NCBI GenBank assembly: GCA_019455105.1
Contig: JACFMZ010000008.1
Coordinates: 1-46,911 of the forward strand
Length of the DNA stretch: 46,911 nt
Reading direction: 5' to 3'
DNA from: Bacteroidota bacterium
GTDB taxonomy: Bacteria > Bacteroidota > Ignavibacteria > UBA10030 > UBA8401
The position numbers were made by a program, and so were the translations under genes. This document shows positions 36,714-45,672 of the stretch, one piece after another; positions within the stretch are counted from its first letter, which is position 1; each line of letters starts with the position of its first letter. Under the pieces are notes generated by a model, which ran no database searches, was not told the origin of the DNA, and was given only the letters and a program-made list of their open reading frames with translations.

Positions 36714-37201
36714 ACGGCTTCCTCCGGATTATGATACCATTGTTTTGTCATCTCCCGAAACTGCCCGAATGCTTTCCATAAATTTTTTTCCGCCTGCTCG
36801 CTGAGACGCTCGCCGATTTCCCATTGGTAACCTTTAATTTCAAGCAGATAGGTTTCAGGAAATTTTCCGTACAATTCTCCGCATAAATTTAAAACGGTAG
36901 AAGGTGAAATTGAGTGCGAAGAATATTCATCAACAATTTCAGGAGTGATTTTTGTGAGCGACCACTCTTCCGTTAAATTTTCCGATGCATCGACGATAAC
37001 AACAATATCGTATCCGCTCATTTCATACGCATCTTCAATATTCAATTGAAATGTTTTTTGCATGTGAATATGGCTGAAACATTCCTTGCACAGCCACGGC
37101 TCAAGCATTTCCAAAAATGCACAGCCGAGGGCATCATCACCGCGGCTCGGATTTCCGATTGCGTGAATAAGCAGCCGGGGTTTTTCATCAATGGTAATCA
37201 T
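36710..37201 (-). CDS. hoxW: Hydrogenase maturation endopeptidase (HoxW/HyaD type)
   Basis: A 163-residue protein. The family signature [20 protein letters not shown] (residues ~14-33) includes the acidic nickel-sensing residue, and VVIVDASEN supplies the second acid. It cuts the C-terminal peptide of HoxH after nickel insertion. It overlaps hoxH and the DHOD-like gene by 4 bases each (ATGA), consistent with a dedicated protease for this HoxH. Confidence 0.9.
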   Translation of the reverse strand: MITIDEKPRLLIHAIGNPSRGDDALGCAFLEMLEPWLCKECFSHIHMQKTFQLNIEDAYEMSGYDIVVIVDASENLTEEWSLTKITPEIVDEYSSHSISPSTVLNLCGELYGKFPETYLLEIKGYQWEIGERLSEQAEKNLWKAFGQFREMTKQWYHNPEEAV

Positions 37202-38625
37202 CGAAGTTTCCTTTCGATAATATTATTGTTTTCGTCTATTAAGAGAATTTCAAGCGGCATTTTCCCCATGGCGTGTGTTGAACAGCTTAAGCACGGATCA
37301 AAGCAGCGAATTCCCGCTTCAATGCGATTGAGAATTCCTTCGGTAATTTTTTTTCGTTCAATAAACTGCATGGCTATCTGGCGGACTGTTCGATTCATGG
37401 CAATATTATTCTGCGCGGTGGCAATTAATAAATTTGATTTTTTCAGCACTCCGTTTTCATCTACCCAGTAATGATGGAATAATGTTCCGCGCGGCGCTTC
37501 CGAAGCTCCGACACCTTCCAGTGAATTGATTTCCGCTTTCGCCCGAACATGCTTTCCAAGAATGCCCGGGTCGTGCATCAATTCTTCTATTTTTTCAATG
37601 GCAAATAATAATTCAATTAAGCGGGCATAGTGATAATAAAATGAATTATTCACAGCCTCCGATGATCCGGCAAGCGTTTTAAACAATTTTCTTTCTTGTT
37701 CGGCAAGCGGTGTTTCAATAAAATCACAAATATTAACCCTCGCCAACGGACCAACCCTGTAAAACCCTTTGGGATACCCCAGAGGTTTATAGAACGGAAA
37801 TTTTAAATATGTCCACGATTCTGTCGCCTCGCCGAAATAATTAAAATATTTTTTTGGGTCCAGCTTATCGGCAATTATATTCCCGGCACTGTCCATAATA
37901 CGCAAATTACCGTCGTAATATTCCAGCGCGCCGTTTTCTCCCACCAACCCGACGAACAGCGAATGAAAATTTCCGAAGCTTGGAATTTCCCTTTGAAATT
38001 TTATGTGTATTGTTTTTAATGTGTCGAGCGCAAGTTTCGCCGTTTCTTTTACTTCGGGATACCACGAGAGAATTTGGTTTTTTTCAATTTCTTCTAACGG
38101 CTGACGTACGCCCCCGGCAACCGCCCACGGCACGTGAATTCTTCTTCCGCCGAGCATTTCAATAATTTCCTGTCCGAATTTCCGCAATCGGATTCCGCGG
38201 CGCGCAAATTCTTTATCAAATTCCAGTAAACCAAAAATATTTCTCTTTGCCGGATGAGCATCGAAGCCAAGAAGAAAATCCGGAGAGGAAAGATGAAAGA
38301 ATGAAAGCGCGTGCGACTGCACCCATTGAGCAAGGGTCATCAATCGGCGAAGTTTTTCCGCAGTTTCCGGAATACCGATGGAGAGTATATCATCCCCCGC
38401 TTTTGCCGAGGTGATGAAATGAGAAGCCGGACAAATACCGCAGATCCGCGAAGTTATGCCGGGCATTTCCCATACTAAACGGCCTTCACAAAATTTTTCA
38501 AATCCGCGAAATTCATTCACATGAAAACGGGCATCTTCTACTTCACCGGAAGAGTTTAAGTGAATGGTAATCTTTGCATGACCTTCTATGCGCGTAACCG
38601 GAGAGATAGTGATAGTTTCAGACAT
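37198..38625 (-). CDS. hoxH: [NiFe] hydrogenase large subunit HoxH (group 3d type)
   Basis: A 475-residue catalytic subunit. N-terminal [12 protein letters not shown] and the L1 motif [10 protein letters not shown] (Cys62, Cys65); C-terminal L2 motif [10 protein letters not shown] (Cys445, Cys448). Four Cys are thus in place to bind the NiFe centre. Cleavage after His451 would remove 24 residues ([20 protein letters not shown] and the rest). Neighbours hoxEFUY identify it as the bidirectional NAD-linked group 3d rather than an uptake enzyme. A 216-base gap separates it from hoxY and contains a dispersed-repeat copy. Confidence 0.96.
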   Translation of the reverse strand: MSETITISPVTRIEGHAKITIHLNSSGEVEDARFHVNEFRGFEKFCEGRLVWEMPGITSRICGICPASHFITSAKAGDDILSIGIPETAEKLRRLMTLAQWVQSHALSFFHLSSPDFLLGFDAHPAKRNIFGLLEFDKEFARRGIRLRKFGQEIIEMLGGRRIHVPWAVAGGVRQPLEEIEKNQILSWYPEVKETAKLALDTLKTIHIKFQREIPSFGNFHSLFVGLVGENGALEYYDGNLRIMDSAGNIIADKLDPKKYFNYFGEATESWTYLKFPFYKPLGYPKGFYRVGPLARVNICDFIETPLAEQERKLFKTLAGSSEAVNNSFYYHYARLIELLFAIEKIEELMHDPGILGKHVRAKAEINSLEGVGASEAPRGTLFHHYWVDENGVLKKSNLLIATAQNNIAMNRTVRQIAMQFIERKKITEGILNRIEAGIRCFDPCLSCSTHAMGKMPLEILLIDENNNIIERKLR

Positions 38626-38754
38626 GGTGTTACTTCACTTCCATTTTTAGATTTTTGCTTTTTATTGTTTCATATATTTATCGCATCATTTGAATCCATG
38701 AATACAATGAATACAAAAACTGCCGTTATGAAATAGGTTGTGTTGAATTCGATA

Positions 38755-38777
38755 ATCATGGTAAGCGGAGTCGAATA
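38755..38777 (-). repeat. Dispersed repeat copy between hoxY and hoxH
   Basis: On the minus strand TTCGACTCCGCTTACCATGA matches TTCGACTCAGCTCACCATGA at 39424-39443 in 18 of 20 positions, in the opposite orientation. Confidence 0.6.
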
Positions 38778-38841
38778 CCGGAAGTATCTCTTCAGAAGAA
38801 AATGACGTTGATTAATTTTTAAAGAGACCAGCCAGTGATTA

Positions 38842-39390
38842 TTATCCGTACCGCAAATATGCTGTTGCTAATTTTGGAATACGTCCTTCCAATAATTCTG
38901 AAATTGCAAACCAAATTTCGTCCGGTGTCGGCGGGCAGCCGTGCAAAAATGCATCCACACGTATAAGGTGGTGAAGCGCGATGGCTTTGGGAAGCATTTT
39001 TGCAATAATACTATCCGAAGGAATTGCAAATTTTTCTTCTGCAAGTTCCGTGTAGGTTCGCCTCATTAATTCTTCCGGCGTAAACCGATTCCGCATTGCC
39101 GTTACGTTGCCGGTTGTGGCGCAGTCGCCAAAGGCAATAACGAACCGTGAATTTTTTCGAACGAGATGCGCCATTTCTTCATTCTCATCATTAGAAACGG
39201 CTCCTTCCACCAACGTTACATCTACATTGCGCGGAAATTCTTTAATATCCGCAATGGGAGAATAGACCAGCTCAATCTTATCATGCAGTTCTATCAATCG
39301 TTCATCAAGATCGAGAAACGACATGTGGCACCCGGAACATCCTCCGAGCCAGGCTGTTGCAACGCGCGGTTTTTGTATTTTTTCAGACAT
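38842..39390 (-). CDS. hoxY: [NiFe] hydrogenase small subunit HoxY
   Basis: A 182-residue subunit starting at ATG 39390 ([10 protein letters not shown]); a TTG four codons upstream is rejected. It carries the single proximal [4Fe-4S] cluster ligands: GGCSGC (Cys18, Cys21), GDC (Cys90) and [11 protein letters not shown] (Cys152). It transfers electrons from HoxH to the diaphorase. Short length without medial or distal cluster motifs is typical of group 3d. It is flanked on both sides by copies of a dispersed repeat. Confidence 0.95.
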   Translation of the reverse strand: MSEKIQKPRVATAWLGGCSGCHMSFLDLDERLIELHDKIELVYSPIADIKEFPRNVDVTLVEGAVSNDENEEMAHLVRKNSRFVIAFGDCATTGNVTAMRNRFTPEELMRRTYTELAEEKFAIPSDSIIAKMLPKAIALHHLIRVDAFLHGCPPTPDEIWFAISELLEGRIPKLATAYLRYG

Positions 39391-39421
39391 TTGATTTATC
39401 AATTTTTTATTGTTTAGCTAT

Positions 39422-39444
39422 GGTTCGACTCAGCTCACCATGAC
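39422..39444 (+). repeat. Dispersed repeat copy between hoxU and hoxY
   Basis: GGTTCGACTCAGCTCACCATGAC. With the copy at 38755-38777 it forms an inverted pair bracketing hoxY. Confidence 0.6.
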
Positions 39445-39515
39445 TTCTTGGAAATATTCTTGCTTTTCTTTTTTCAAAACGGATTGATGAGCCAATAAAA
39501 CCATGAATCAATTCC

Positions 39516-40238
39516 TTACTCTTCATACACCCACTCCCGTTTTTTTCGCGCATTGACGAGAAATTTTAAGAAATCCTGCTGTTTTTCCATTTCAGCAACC
39601 GTAACGCCTTTTTCAAATAATGTTCCGGTCGGGCACACAAGAACACACTTGCCGCACGAGGTGCAGGTTTCCGCATCGCCCCACGGTTCATCCAATCCGG
39701 TAACAATTTTACAGTCAATTCCACGTCCGGCAACATCCCACACATGCGCACCTTCAACTTCATCACACACGCGAACGCATCGCGTGCAGAGCACACAACG
39801 GTTATGATCAATAACAAAACGTTTGTGCGTTGCATCCAATTCTTTTTTCGGAAAGAGATACGGATACCGTACGCGCACTAATCCGACTTCATACGCAAGA
39901 TTTTGCAATTCGCAATGATTATTCACCACGCACACTGCGCAGACGTGATTTCCTTCCGATGCAAGAAGTGCGATGGTCATGCGGCGATATTTTTTTAATT
40001 TTTCCGTGTTGGTATGAACAACCATTCCTTCTTCCACTTTTGTTGTGCAGGCAGGAAGAAGTTTATTGTTTCCTTCCACTTGAATAAGACACAACCGACA
40101 CGCTCCGACTTCCGAAAGTCCTTCAAGAAAGCAGAGCGTGGGAATGGGAATATTATGTTCACGCGCCACTTGAAGAATCGTTTCTCCTTCCTGTGCGCTG
40201 AACTGCTGACCATCGATTGTAAAAGTTTTAACTGCCAT
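39516..40238 (-). CDS. hoxU: NAD-linked hydrogenase diaphorase Fe-S subunit HoxU
   Basis: A 240-residue protein homologous to the N-terminus of NuoG. Cluster ligands are all visible: [2Fe-2S] Cys36, Cys47, Cys50, Cys64; His-Cys type [4Fe-4S] His98, Cys100, Cys103, Cys109; two ferredoxin-type [4Fe-4S] sets [11 protein letters not shown] (148-158) and [11 protein letters not shown] (192-202). It connects HoxF/HoxE with HoxY/HoxH. It normally follows hoxF directly, but here a 2.5-kb island lies between. Its first ten bases including the start codon are duplicated at the far end of that island. Confidence 0.95.
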   Translation of the reverse strand: MAVKTFTIDGQQFSAQEGETILQVAREHNIPIPTLCFLEGLSEVGACRLCLIQVEGNNKLLPACTTKVEEGMVVHTNTEKLKKYRRMTIALLASEGNHVCAVCVVNNHCELQNLAYEVGLVRVRYPYLFPKKELDATHKRFVIDHNRCVLCTRCVRVCDEVEGAHVWDVAGRGIDCKIVTGLDEPWGDAETCTSCGKCVLVCPTGTLFEKGVTVAEMEKQQDFLKFLVNARKKREWVYEE

Positions 40239-40239
40239 A
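40230..40239. repeat. 10-bp direct repeat, copy 1, at the hoxU start
   Basis: AACTGCCATA on the plus strand (TATGGCAGTT on the coding strand, with the hoxU ATG). The identical 10-mer in the same orientation is at 42764-42773. Confidence 0.7.
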
Positions 40240-40267
40240 GGTTTATATTATTTTCGTAGCTGCCTAT

Positions 40268-40960
40268 TTAATTCAACAATGTATTCGGTAACGTCCGTAT
40301 ATTTAGAACCCCTGTTCCATGTAATCCTCCGGGTTGAATCTGAACTTGTTGTAATGACATCTCTTTGAAATAATCATTTACACTTCCATTTACATTTTCT
40401 CCATCCGGAGAAAAATTGTTATGAATTGGAGAATAATTATATCCACTCGAATACATCATACTGTCAAATTCAGAAATCAAATATCCATTAGGATGCCCTG
40501 GCAATTTTACAGTATGAATATCATTTTTAAACTCTACCAAACGAATAGAAATCCGACGGATGTCTGAAGTTGAAATTTTACATAGATTTTTAAAATTTAT
40601 CTTTGGCTATTCAAAAAATATTTGTTCTTTAGTTTTTTCAATAGCGAATCTTACTTTATTGCTATCAATTTCTCTACAAAGTGATGATGGGTAATCCATT
40701 ACGACTTTACTACCGTTACTAGCAAATTTTCCATTGGTTTGTTGAGCGGCATAATAGAACCACCCTGTTGCATAATCTTGGATGAAATAATAACCATTGT
40801 TTGTTACAGAATAAAAATAAAATTCATCACCTTGTTGTCGCCCAATAAATGTGATGCCGTTCGGTTGGTAGTACGTTTTCCAGCCAGTATCAAAAGGATT
40901 GGCTATGGCAAATTGTAGAACAACAAAAAATAAGACACTAACGATAAAAAGATTTTTCAT
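40268..40960 (-). pseudogene. Decayed M6-family (immune inhibitor A-like) metalloprotease
   Basis: Starts at MKNLFIVSVLFFVVLQFAIA (signal peptide; GGGAG 6 bases upstream). The next part matches the N-terminal propeptide of M6-type secreted proteases: YYQPNGITFIGRQQGDEFYF, GYYFIQDYATGWFYYAAQ. A TAG at 40607-40609 interrupts, but the same frame goes on as IRRISIRLVEFKNDIHTV, then FDSMMYSSGY and NGSVNDYFKEMSLQQ, which fit the start of the M6 catalytic domain. It then loses frame: other frames give KFRFNPEDYMEQG and SKYTDVTEYIVELNRQLRK up to a stop at 40248. The HEXXH zinc site is absent. The M6 assignment is by motif only. Confidence 0.62.
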
Positions 40961-41012
40961 ATAATCTCCCATGGTCAGTAGTTGAAAAAATAGAAAAATA
41001 TTTTGTAGATCG

Positions 41013-42680
41013 TTATTTTAATAACTGCATTTTGTACACTCTTAATTTCCCTTCATACATAATTGAGTATAAATAGACTCCACTATTTAATCTTTCCGCA
41101 TTAAAATTGCTAGAATATACACCTCCATGAGTAAAGTAATTTTTCCTATGAGAAATTTCTCTGCCTAAAATGTCATAAACACTGATTTCTATATCTCCAC
41201 CCCGCGGCAGGTTAAACACAATCTGTGTATTTGAATTAAATGGATTAGGATAGTTTCTAACAAATAAAGAATCCATCGGAGAATTTTGGCTCTGAAATTT
41301 TTTTCCGATCGATGTTAACGGACCCAATATCCCCTCTTTGTTCACGTTTTGAGCATAAATTCCACTTCTTACTGCTACTTCATACCAAATTAATATTATT
41401 CCCTCTGTACCTTGAGCAACTGTATGTATGAAGTCAAATGTCTTATTGGCATTAATAAGCAATGGTTCATTCCACAATGAGTTACCATTTGAATCAATCC
41501 TTAATGCGTAATAGTATATATCCGGTTGTCCCCATATCAATATGATCGAATGTGAATCACTTAATATTGGTTCCGGGTCTCCAATAATGGTAATGTTTTT
41601 TCGAATAATCTTTTGAGGAACACTAAATGTGATATTCCCTAAATTATCTACCTTTAAATAATTAATACAATAATTTGTGTCAGAGACTTGCTCATTCCAA
41701 AAGAGATTAATGTCTTCTAATTCACCTATTATGAATTTTGGTTTTTCAATATCTAAATTTATTGAATCCAAAATTTTTCTTTCCCATTTAACATCCCCCG
41801 ATAGATGTAATGAAGTCAGATAATAATTGGAGAACATTGTCATCCCAATATATTCAATACTTGAACATATTAAATCCTGCATATCATAAGACAAGTTCAA
41901 AGAGTAAATATATCTTGGAATATAAATCCCACTATCACTCCATTTTTTACTCCCATTTGAATCATATCTAAATATTCTATTTGCTGCCGCAATAATCACC
42001 CCTGACTGTTGATCACTAATCATGCTGCTAATTTGCTAAAATGGTAAATCTTTTGTAACACTAAAACCCTGTTCACCAAACGCTTTAACACCGTTTGGCG
42101 TTATCCTTTGCAATTTTAATGTTGCGGATGACAATCCTGATCCATTAGCACTATCTATCCAGACATAAAAATATCCCTGCGTTTCAGCCGAAACTATTGT
42201 ACTAAACATTTTATCGTAATACTTTGCCGATGTATTTTCTTCCAGCAGTTTATGATTGAGATCTAATCCAAAGGTGTTGTTCCATAATAAAATCCCGTTT
42301 TTATCTATTCTGTTGGTAAACAACAAAACTTTTCCAGTATCAGACGGAATATTTTTGTCAGTTTCTTCATACTGAAGATAAGCCCCTCCACTTCCGTCTG
42401 AGCAAATTGCGTAGGGATATTGGTGTATTAAATACCCACCGACCCTTATTGGACTGCCGCCATTCCACTTCAGATATCCGTTTTTATTTATGCGTTGAAT
42501 GTACGCTTGTGTTTTTGCAAGGTTGGTAAAAAATATTATTGCACCACCATCACCATCATCCGTTACTAAAGGTGTCATGCCAAATGGAGAAACTTGCGTG
42601 TTCTTCGAAGAATCGGATGTCCATTGAGCTTGTCCACAATGGATTACCATGAGCATGAGAATCAAGAATCTCGTTATCAT
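41013..42680 (-). pseudogene. Secreted repeat protein with T9SS sorting domain, interrupted by one in-frame TAG
   Basis: Begins at MITRFLILMLMVIHCGQAQ (signal peptide; GAGGGAT before ATG). Propeller-like repeats with DGDGGAIIFF, QRINKNGYLKWNGG, SDGSGGAYLQYE, NRIDKNGILLWN and LQRITPNGVKAFGEQG. At 42036-42038 a TAG ends the first part, but the same frame continues directly with QISSMISDQQSGVIIA, RIFRYDSNGSKKWSDSGIYI, which keeps the repeat pattern. The protein ends in a type A sorting domain (RNYPNPFNSNTQIVFNLPRG, VYDILGREIS, LNSGVYLYSIMYEG). Without the TAG it would be ~555 residues. As it stands the first product (214 residues) lacks the sorting signal. The second part could only start at an internal ATG (42023) without signal peptide. 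Confidence 0.7.
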
Positions 42681-42763
42681 AAATCCCTCACAGAAGTTTG
42701 CGTTGTAAAACAGTGTACAATTTTTACTTCTGTAAGCCAAATTGAATGTAATCTTAATAGTTC

Positions 42764-42773
42764 AACTGCCATA
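42764..42773. repeat. 10-bp direct repeat, copy 2, just after hoxF
   Basis: AACTGCCATA, identical to 40230-40239. On the coding strand it reads TATGGCAGTT one base after the hoxF stop, i.e. an orphan copy of the hoxU start codon region (M-A-V), followed by a 31-codon open stretch unrelated to HoxU. Confidence 0.7.
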
Positions 42774-42774
42774 A

Positions 42775-44427
42775 TTACTTCTCAAAATTAACTTCGTGAA
42801 CGTCGTTGAACTCTTGGAACGTTTCGACCGGCTGCAATAATTCTTCATATTCATGGCGGAAAAATCGTAGAGTAGAAAGAACGGGATTCGGCGCAGATTG
42901 TCCGAGTCCGCAGAGACTCGTTTCTTTCACCATCATGCAAAGTTCCTGCAAGAGAATCATATCATCCTGCGTCCCTTTTTTCTTCGAGATCTTGTCGAGT
43001 AATCCGTAAATATGGCGCGTACCAACTCTGCAGGGAATACATTTTCCGCACGATTCATCCATACAAAATTGCATAAAGAATTTTGCGACTTCTACCATCT
43101 TGGATTCTGAATCCATCACGATCAATCCGCCGCTTCCCATAATAGAACCGACCGTTGCGAGCGATTCATAATCAACCGGAAGCTCAAGATGTTGTGATGG
43201 AATGCATCCTCCGGAAGGTCCGCCGGTTTGTGCCGCTTTAAATTCCGTTCCATCGGGAGTTCCGCCGCCGATATCAAAAATAATTGTGCGCAGAGGAATT
43301 CCCATCGGCACTTCAATCAATCCGGTATTTTTGATTTTTCCGGCGAGAGCGAACACTTTTGTTCCCGGACTTTTTGCCGTGCCGATTTTGGAAAACCATT
43401 CAAAGCCGTTACGAATAATCGGCGCAATGTTCGCGTACGTTTCTACGTTATTAATTACCGTCGGCATTCCCCATAAACCTTTTTCGGAGGGAAACGGCGG
43501 ACGCGGGCGCGGATTTCCTCTGCGACCTTCAATAGAAGCAAGTAAAGCTGTTTCTTCACCGCACACAAAGGCGCCGGCGCCGATGCGGATATCAATTCTA
43601 AAATTAAAATTCGATTCAAAAATCCTGCTTCCGAGCAGTCCTGCTTTTTCCGCCTGTTTAATGGCAAGTTTTAACCGTTCAATTGCAGAAGGGTATTCTG
43701 CACGAACATACACAAACCCTTGGTTTGCACCGACGGCATAACCGGCAATTGCCATTCCTTCCAACACCCGATGCGGGTCTCCTTCCAAAACACTGCGGTC
43801 CATGAACGCACCCGGATCACCTTCATCCGCATTGCAGACAATATATTTCTGCTCGCCTTTTGCCTTGCTGACAATATCCCATTTCAAGCCGGTTAAATAT
43901 CCGGCGCCGCCTCGTCCGCGTAACCCGCTTTTGCGAATTTCTTCTATCACATCTTGCGGCTGTTTTTCCGACACAACTTTCGCCAGCGCTTGATAGCCGT
44001 CGACCCCGATGTATTCATCGATGCTTTCTGCATTGATCTTGCCGCAGTTTTCAAGAACAATTTTGTATTGCGAAGCGAAAAATGGTGAAGAGATATCACA
44101 CTGATGCGAAGTAACGATTCTATTTTCTTTGATGTGAGAAGTTACAATCTGTTCTGCAGCACTCTCGTCGACATTTTGATACAGCACAGTATCGTGCGCT
44201 GTTTTTACTAACGGACCCTCGCCGCACAATCCCATACATCCTGTTCCCACAACGTCACATTCTTTATCAAGATGATGTTCCTGCAGTTTGGCTTTCAATG
44301 TGTCGCGGACAAAGTCCGCTCCGCACGAAACACAACCGGCTGCCGAACAATATAAGATGCGTTTTTTTCCGTTTTGTATTTTTTTATTTTCTTTTTCCGC
44401 GCATTCGTGAAGTTCTTCAAGTGTCAT
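42775..44427 (-). CDS. hoxF: NAD-linked hydrogenase diaphorase flavoprotein subunit HoxF
   Basis: A 550-residue protein that oxidises or reduces NAD(H). N-terminal thioredoxin-like [2Fe-2S] domain (~20-105, [11 protein letters not shown] and CMGLCGEGP), then the NuoF-type core: [17 protein letters not shown] (NADH/FMN), [40 protein letters not shown], and the C-terminal [4Fe-4S] site [12 protein letters not shown] with [12 protein letters not shown]. There is no fused HoxE domain, which is a separate gene upstream overlapping by 4 bases. After its stop the operon is interrupted by the island. Confidence 0.95.
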   Translation of the reverse strand: MTLEELHECAEKENKKIQNGKKRILYCSAAGCVSCGADFVRDTLKAKLQEHHLDKECDVVGTGCMGLCGEGPLVKTAHDTVLYQNVDESAAEQIVTSHIKENRIVTSHQCDISSPFFASQYKIVLENCGKINAESIDEYIGVDGYQALAKVVSEKQPQDVIEEIRKSGLRGRGGAGYLTGLKWDIVSKAKGEQKYIVCNADEGDPGAFMDRSVLEGDPHRVLEGMAIAGYAVGANQGFVYVRAEYPSAIERLKLAIKQAEKAGLLGSRIFESNFNFRIDIRIGAGAFVCGEETALLASIEGRRGNPRPRPPFPSEKGLWGMPTVINNVETYANIAPIIRNGFEWFSKIGTAKSPGTKVFALAGKIKNTGLIEVPMGIPLRTIIFDIGGGTPDGTEFKAAQTGGPSGGCIPSQHLELPVDYESLATVGSIMGSGGLIVMDSESKMVEVAKFFMQFCMDESCGKCIPCRVGTRHIYGLLDKISKKKGTQDDMILLQELCMMVKETSLCGLGQSAPNPVLSTLRFFRHEYEELLQPVETFQEFNDVHEVNFEK

Positions 44428-44951
44428 ATAATTTCCTCCACGCGAGATTCTTGAAGATGAGTAACTTTTTGCATTGCCTGTTCAACGGAAAGTTTCCCGG
44501 CAACAACATTATCCAGCACAACAACAGGAGCCAGTCCGCATGAACCGACACAGCGCGCCGTAATGAGAGAAATTTTATTATCGGCTGTTGTTTCGCCGAA
44601 GGTACAACCGCATTGCCTTTCCACTGCCTCTTGAATGCGTTCCGCCCCTTTTACATAACAGGCGGTTCCCATACAGAGTACAAAGGTATGTTCGCCTTTC
44701 GGTTTGAGATTAAAATAATGGTAGAATGTTGCAACGCCGTACACGCGGCTGAGCGGTAATTTTAAAGAGTGTGCAACGTAAATAAGAAGATCGTTTTCTA
44801 GAAAGCCAAAAATTCCTTGTGCAACATGAAGTACTTCAATAAGGGCATCCCCCCGCCCCTGGTGTTTTGTAATTGCACGATCGAGCAGTTTAAAGCGGTT
44901 GTCGCCGCTGGGGTGCTGACCTTTTGCAGGCACAGCATGCACAGTTTCCAT
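44424..44951 (-). CDS. hoxE: NAD-linked hydrogenase diaphorase subunit HoxE
   Basis: A 175-residue NuoE-like subunit with thioredoxin-like [2Fe-2S] ligands Cys93, Cys98 ([12 protein letters not shown]) and Cys134, Cys138 ([13 protein letters not shown]). An N-terminal helical part precedes it ([32 protein letters not shown]). It passes electrons with HoxF. Present as a separate gene, which places the enzyme among five-subunit HoxEFUYH hydrogenases. It lies 36 bases after the second small protein. Confidence 0.95.
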   Translation of the reverse strand: METVHAVPAKGQHPSGDNRFKLLDRAITKHQGRGDALIEVLHVAQGIFGFLENDLLIYVAHSLKLPLSRVYGVATFYHYFNLKPKGEHTFVLCMGTACYVKGAERIQEAVERQCGCTFGETTADNKISLITARCVGSCGLAPVVVLDNVVAGKLSVEQAMQKVTHLQESRVEEII

Positions 44952-44987
44952 AACGGCTTTTCAATGTAGTGAGAGTTCAGTGTATTG

Positions 44988-45254
44988 TTACAAAATAATA
45001 TCCAGCTCTTCATCACGGGTTGCCGGCGAACGCATGGCGCGAATTTTACACTGCATAATAAATGCTTCAATTCCTTCAAGGCGCGTGCCGATAATATCAA
45101 TATTTTGTTTCATTGCCGCAAAAAGCTGATCGGACGGGTCTTTTGAAAGTTTATGCTGAATTTCCGAGCGCAATGAGCCGATAACGGATTTTGTTTTTTC
45201 AATATCCGCCACAACCTGTTCAATGGAGAGAGCCATTATTTCTTTCGCTTCCAT
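44988..45254 (-). CDS. Small coiled-coil-like protein 2 of the hox operon (unknown function)
   Basis: An 88-residue protein starting at MEAKEIMALSIEQVV, chosen for its strong AAGGAGG 6 bases upstream; the frame upstream has only a weak GTG. The whole protein looks alpha-helical (two helices, ~8-35 and ~42-75) without signal or membrane segment. It aligns without gaps over its full 88 residues to the preceding gene product, with 27 identities counted by eye: M-x-A-K, S-I-x-Q, L-R-x-E, M-K at 48-49, T57-x-L-E, F65, C69 and R-A at 72-73. No family recognised. Conserved Cys69 is its only Cys. Confidence 0.8.
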   Translation of the reverse strand: MEAKEIMALSIEQVVADIEKTKSVIGSLRSEIQHKLSKDPSDQLFAAMKQNIDIIGTRLEGIEAFIMQCKIRAMRSPATRDEELDIIL

Positions 45255-45322
45255 AGTTTCCTCCTTAAAATATTTTTTTAAATAATTCTTTTCTCTTTTA
45301 ATCCAGTCGGCACAAACTCCGT

Positions 45323-45589
45323 TTACAACCACACATCAGAATGAGATGAAGAAAGCACCGGCGGATGTTCAGCGCGGCGCTGACAGGAAACAACAAAATC
45401 CTGCATTGATTCCAATTTTGTCTGAACAATCTGCAGCTGTTCTTTCATCGTAGCGAGCTTCGCAGTATGTTCCGATGTAACATGAATTTCTTCCGATTCG
45501 CGCCGAAGTTCAATAATAATATCTTGCAGTTTCAACAGATCTATTGCAAGCTGGTCAATTGATTCAAACATCATTTTTTTTGCGTTCAT
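45323..45589 (-). CDS. Small coiled-coil-like protein 1 of the hox operon (unknown function)
   Basis: An 88-residue protein, paralogue of the next gene and the same length. MNAKKMMFESIDQLAIDLLK opens it; helices with heptad-like spacing follow (LQDIIIELRRESEEI and LATMKEQLQIVQTKLESMQDF), then SCQRRAE and a Pro/Ser/His-rich tail. Only Cys is Cys69, conserved in the paralogue. GGAGA lies 9 bases before ATG. It is the first gene after the sigma-54-like promoter, so it should be made with the hydrogenase. It could be an assembly factor, a scaffold for the diaphorase or a regulator; nothing in the sequence decides. Confidence 0.8.
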   Translation of the reverse strand: MNAKKMMFESIDQLAIDLLKLQDIIIELRRESEEIHVTSEHTAKLATMKEQLQIVQTKLESMQDFVVSCQRRAEHPPVLSSSHSDVWL

Positions 45590-45656
45590 TGAAATTGTTC
45601 TCCGCTGAAGTTAAAAAAGTCTCTTTTTGTTTTCTCTATTATTTAAGAAAAAGAGC

Positions 45657-45672
45657 GCAAACTATGTACCAA
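45657..45672 (-). promoter_or_regulatory. Sigma-54 (-24/-12) promoter candidate for the hox-hyp operon
   Basis: On the minus strand TTGGTACATAGTTTGC. GG and GC are separated by exactly 10 bases, and the TGGYAC and TTGC halves match the consensus TGGCACG-N4-TTGC at 9 of 11 fixed positions. Transcription would start ~55 bases before the ATG at 45589. About 105-120 bases further upstream, 45777-45795 is an imperfect palindrome (GTTT-AGC-ATTTCA-GC-AAAC) that could serve as activator site. Confidence 0.55.

Larger units (their letters stand above)
40240..42763. other. AT-rich island inserted between hoxF and hoxU
   Basis: About 2.5 kb, visibly richer in A+T than the hox genes on either side, bracketed by a 10-bp direct repeat. 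It contains two disrupted secreted-protein genes on the same strand as hox. No transposase, integrase or terminal inverted repeat was recognised, so the mechanism of arrival is unknown. All other hox genes from hoxE to hypE are on the same strand in standard context. Confidence 0.6.

Noticed and set aside
40268-40540. A separate 90-residue gene in the island
   Set aside because: It would start at TTG, has no ribosome binding site, and its frame continues upstream without break to the TAG that ends the signal-peptide part; it is better read as part of one damaged M6-like gene.
40607-42038. TAG recoding (for example pyrrolysine or a reassigned stop) as explanation of the two in-frame TAGs
   Set aside because: TAG serves as a true stop at the ends of moxR (25007-25009) and the DUF58 gene (24012-24014, with the next gene starting 2 bases later); no suppressor tRNA or pyl genes are in the window. 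Nonsense decay is simpler, though read errors were not excluded.
42775-44951. hoxE/hoxF/hoxU as complex I genes nuoE/nuoF/nuoG
   Set aside because: HoxU is only 240 residues (NuoG is far longer) and hoxY, hoxH and hyp genes follow in the same operon.
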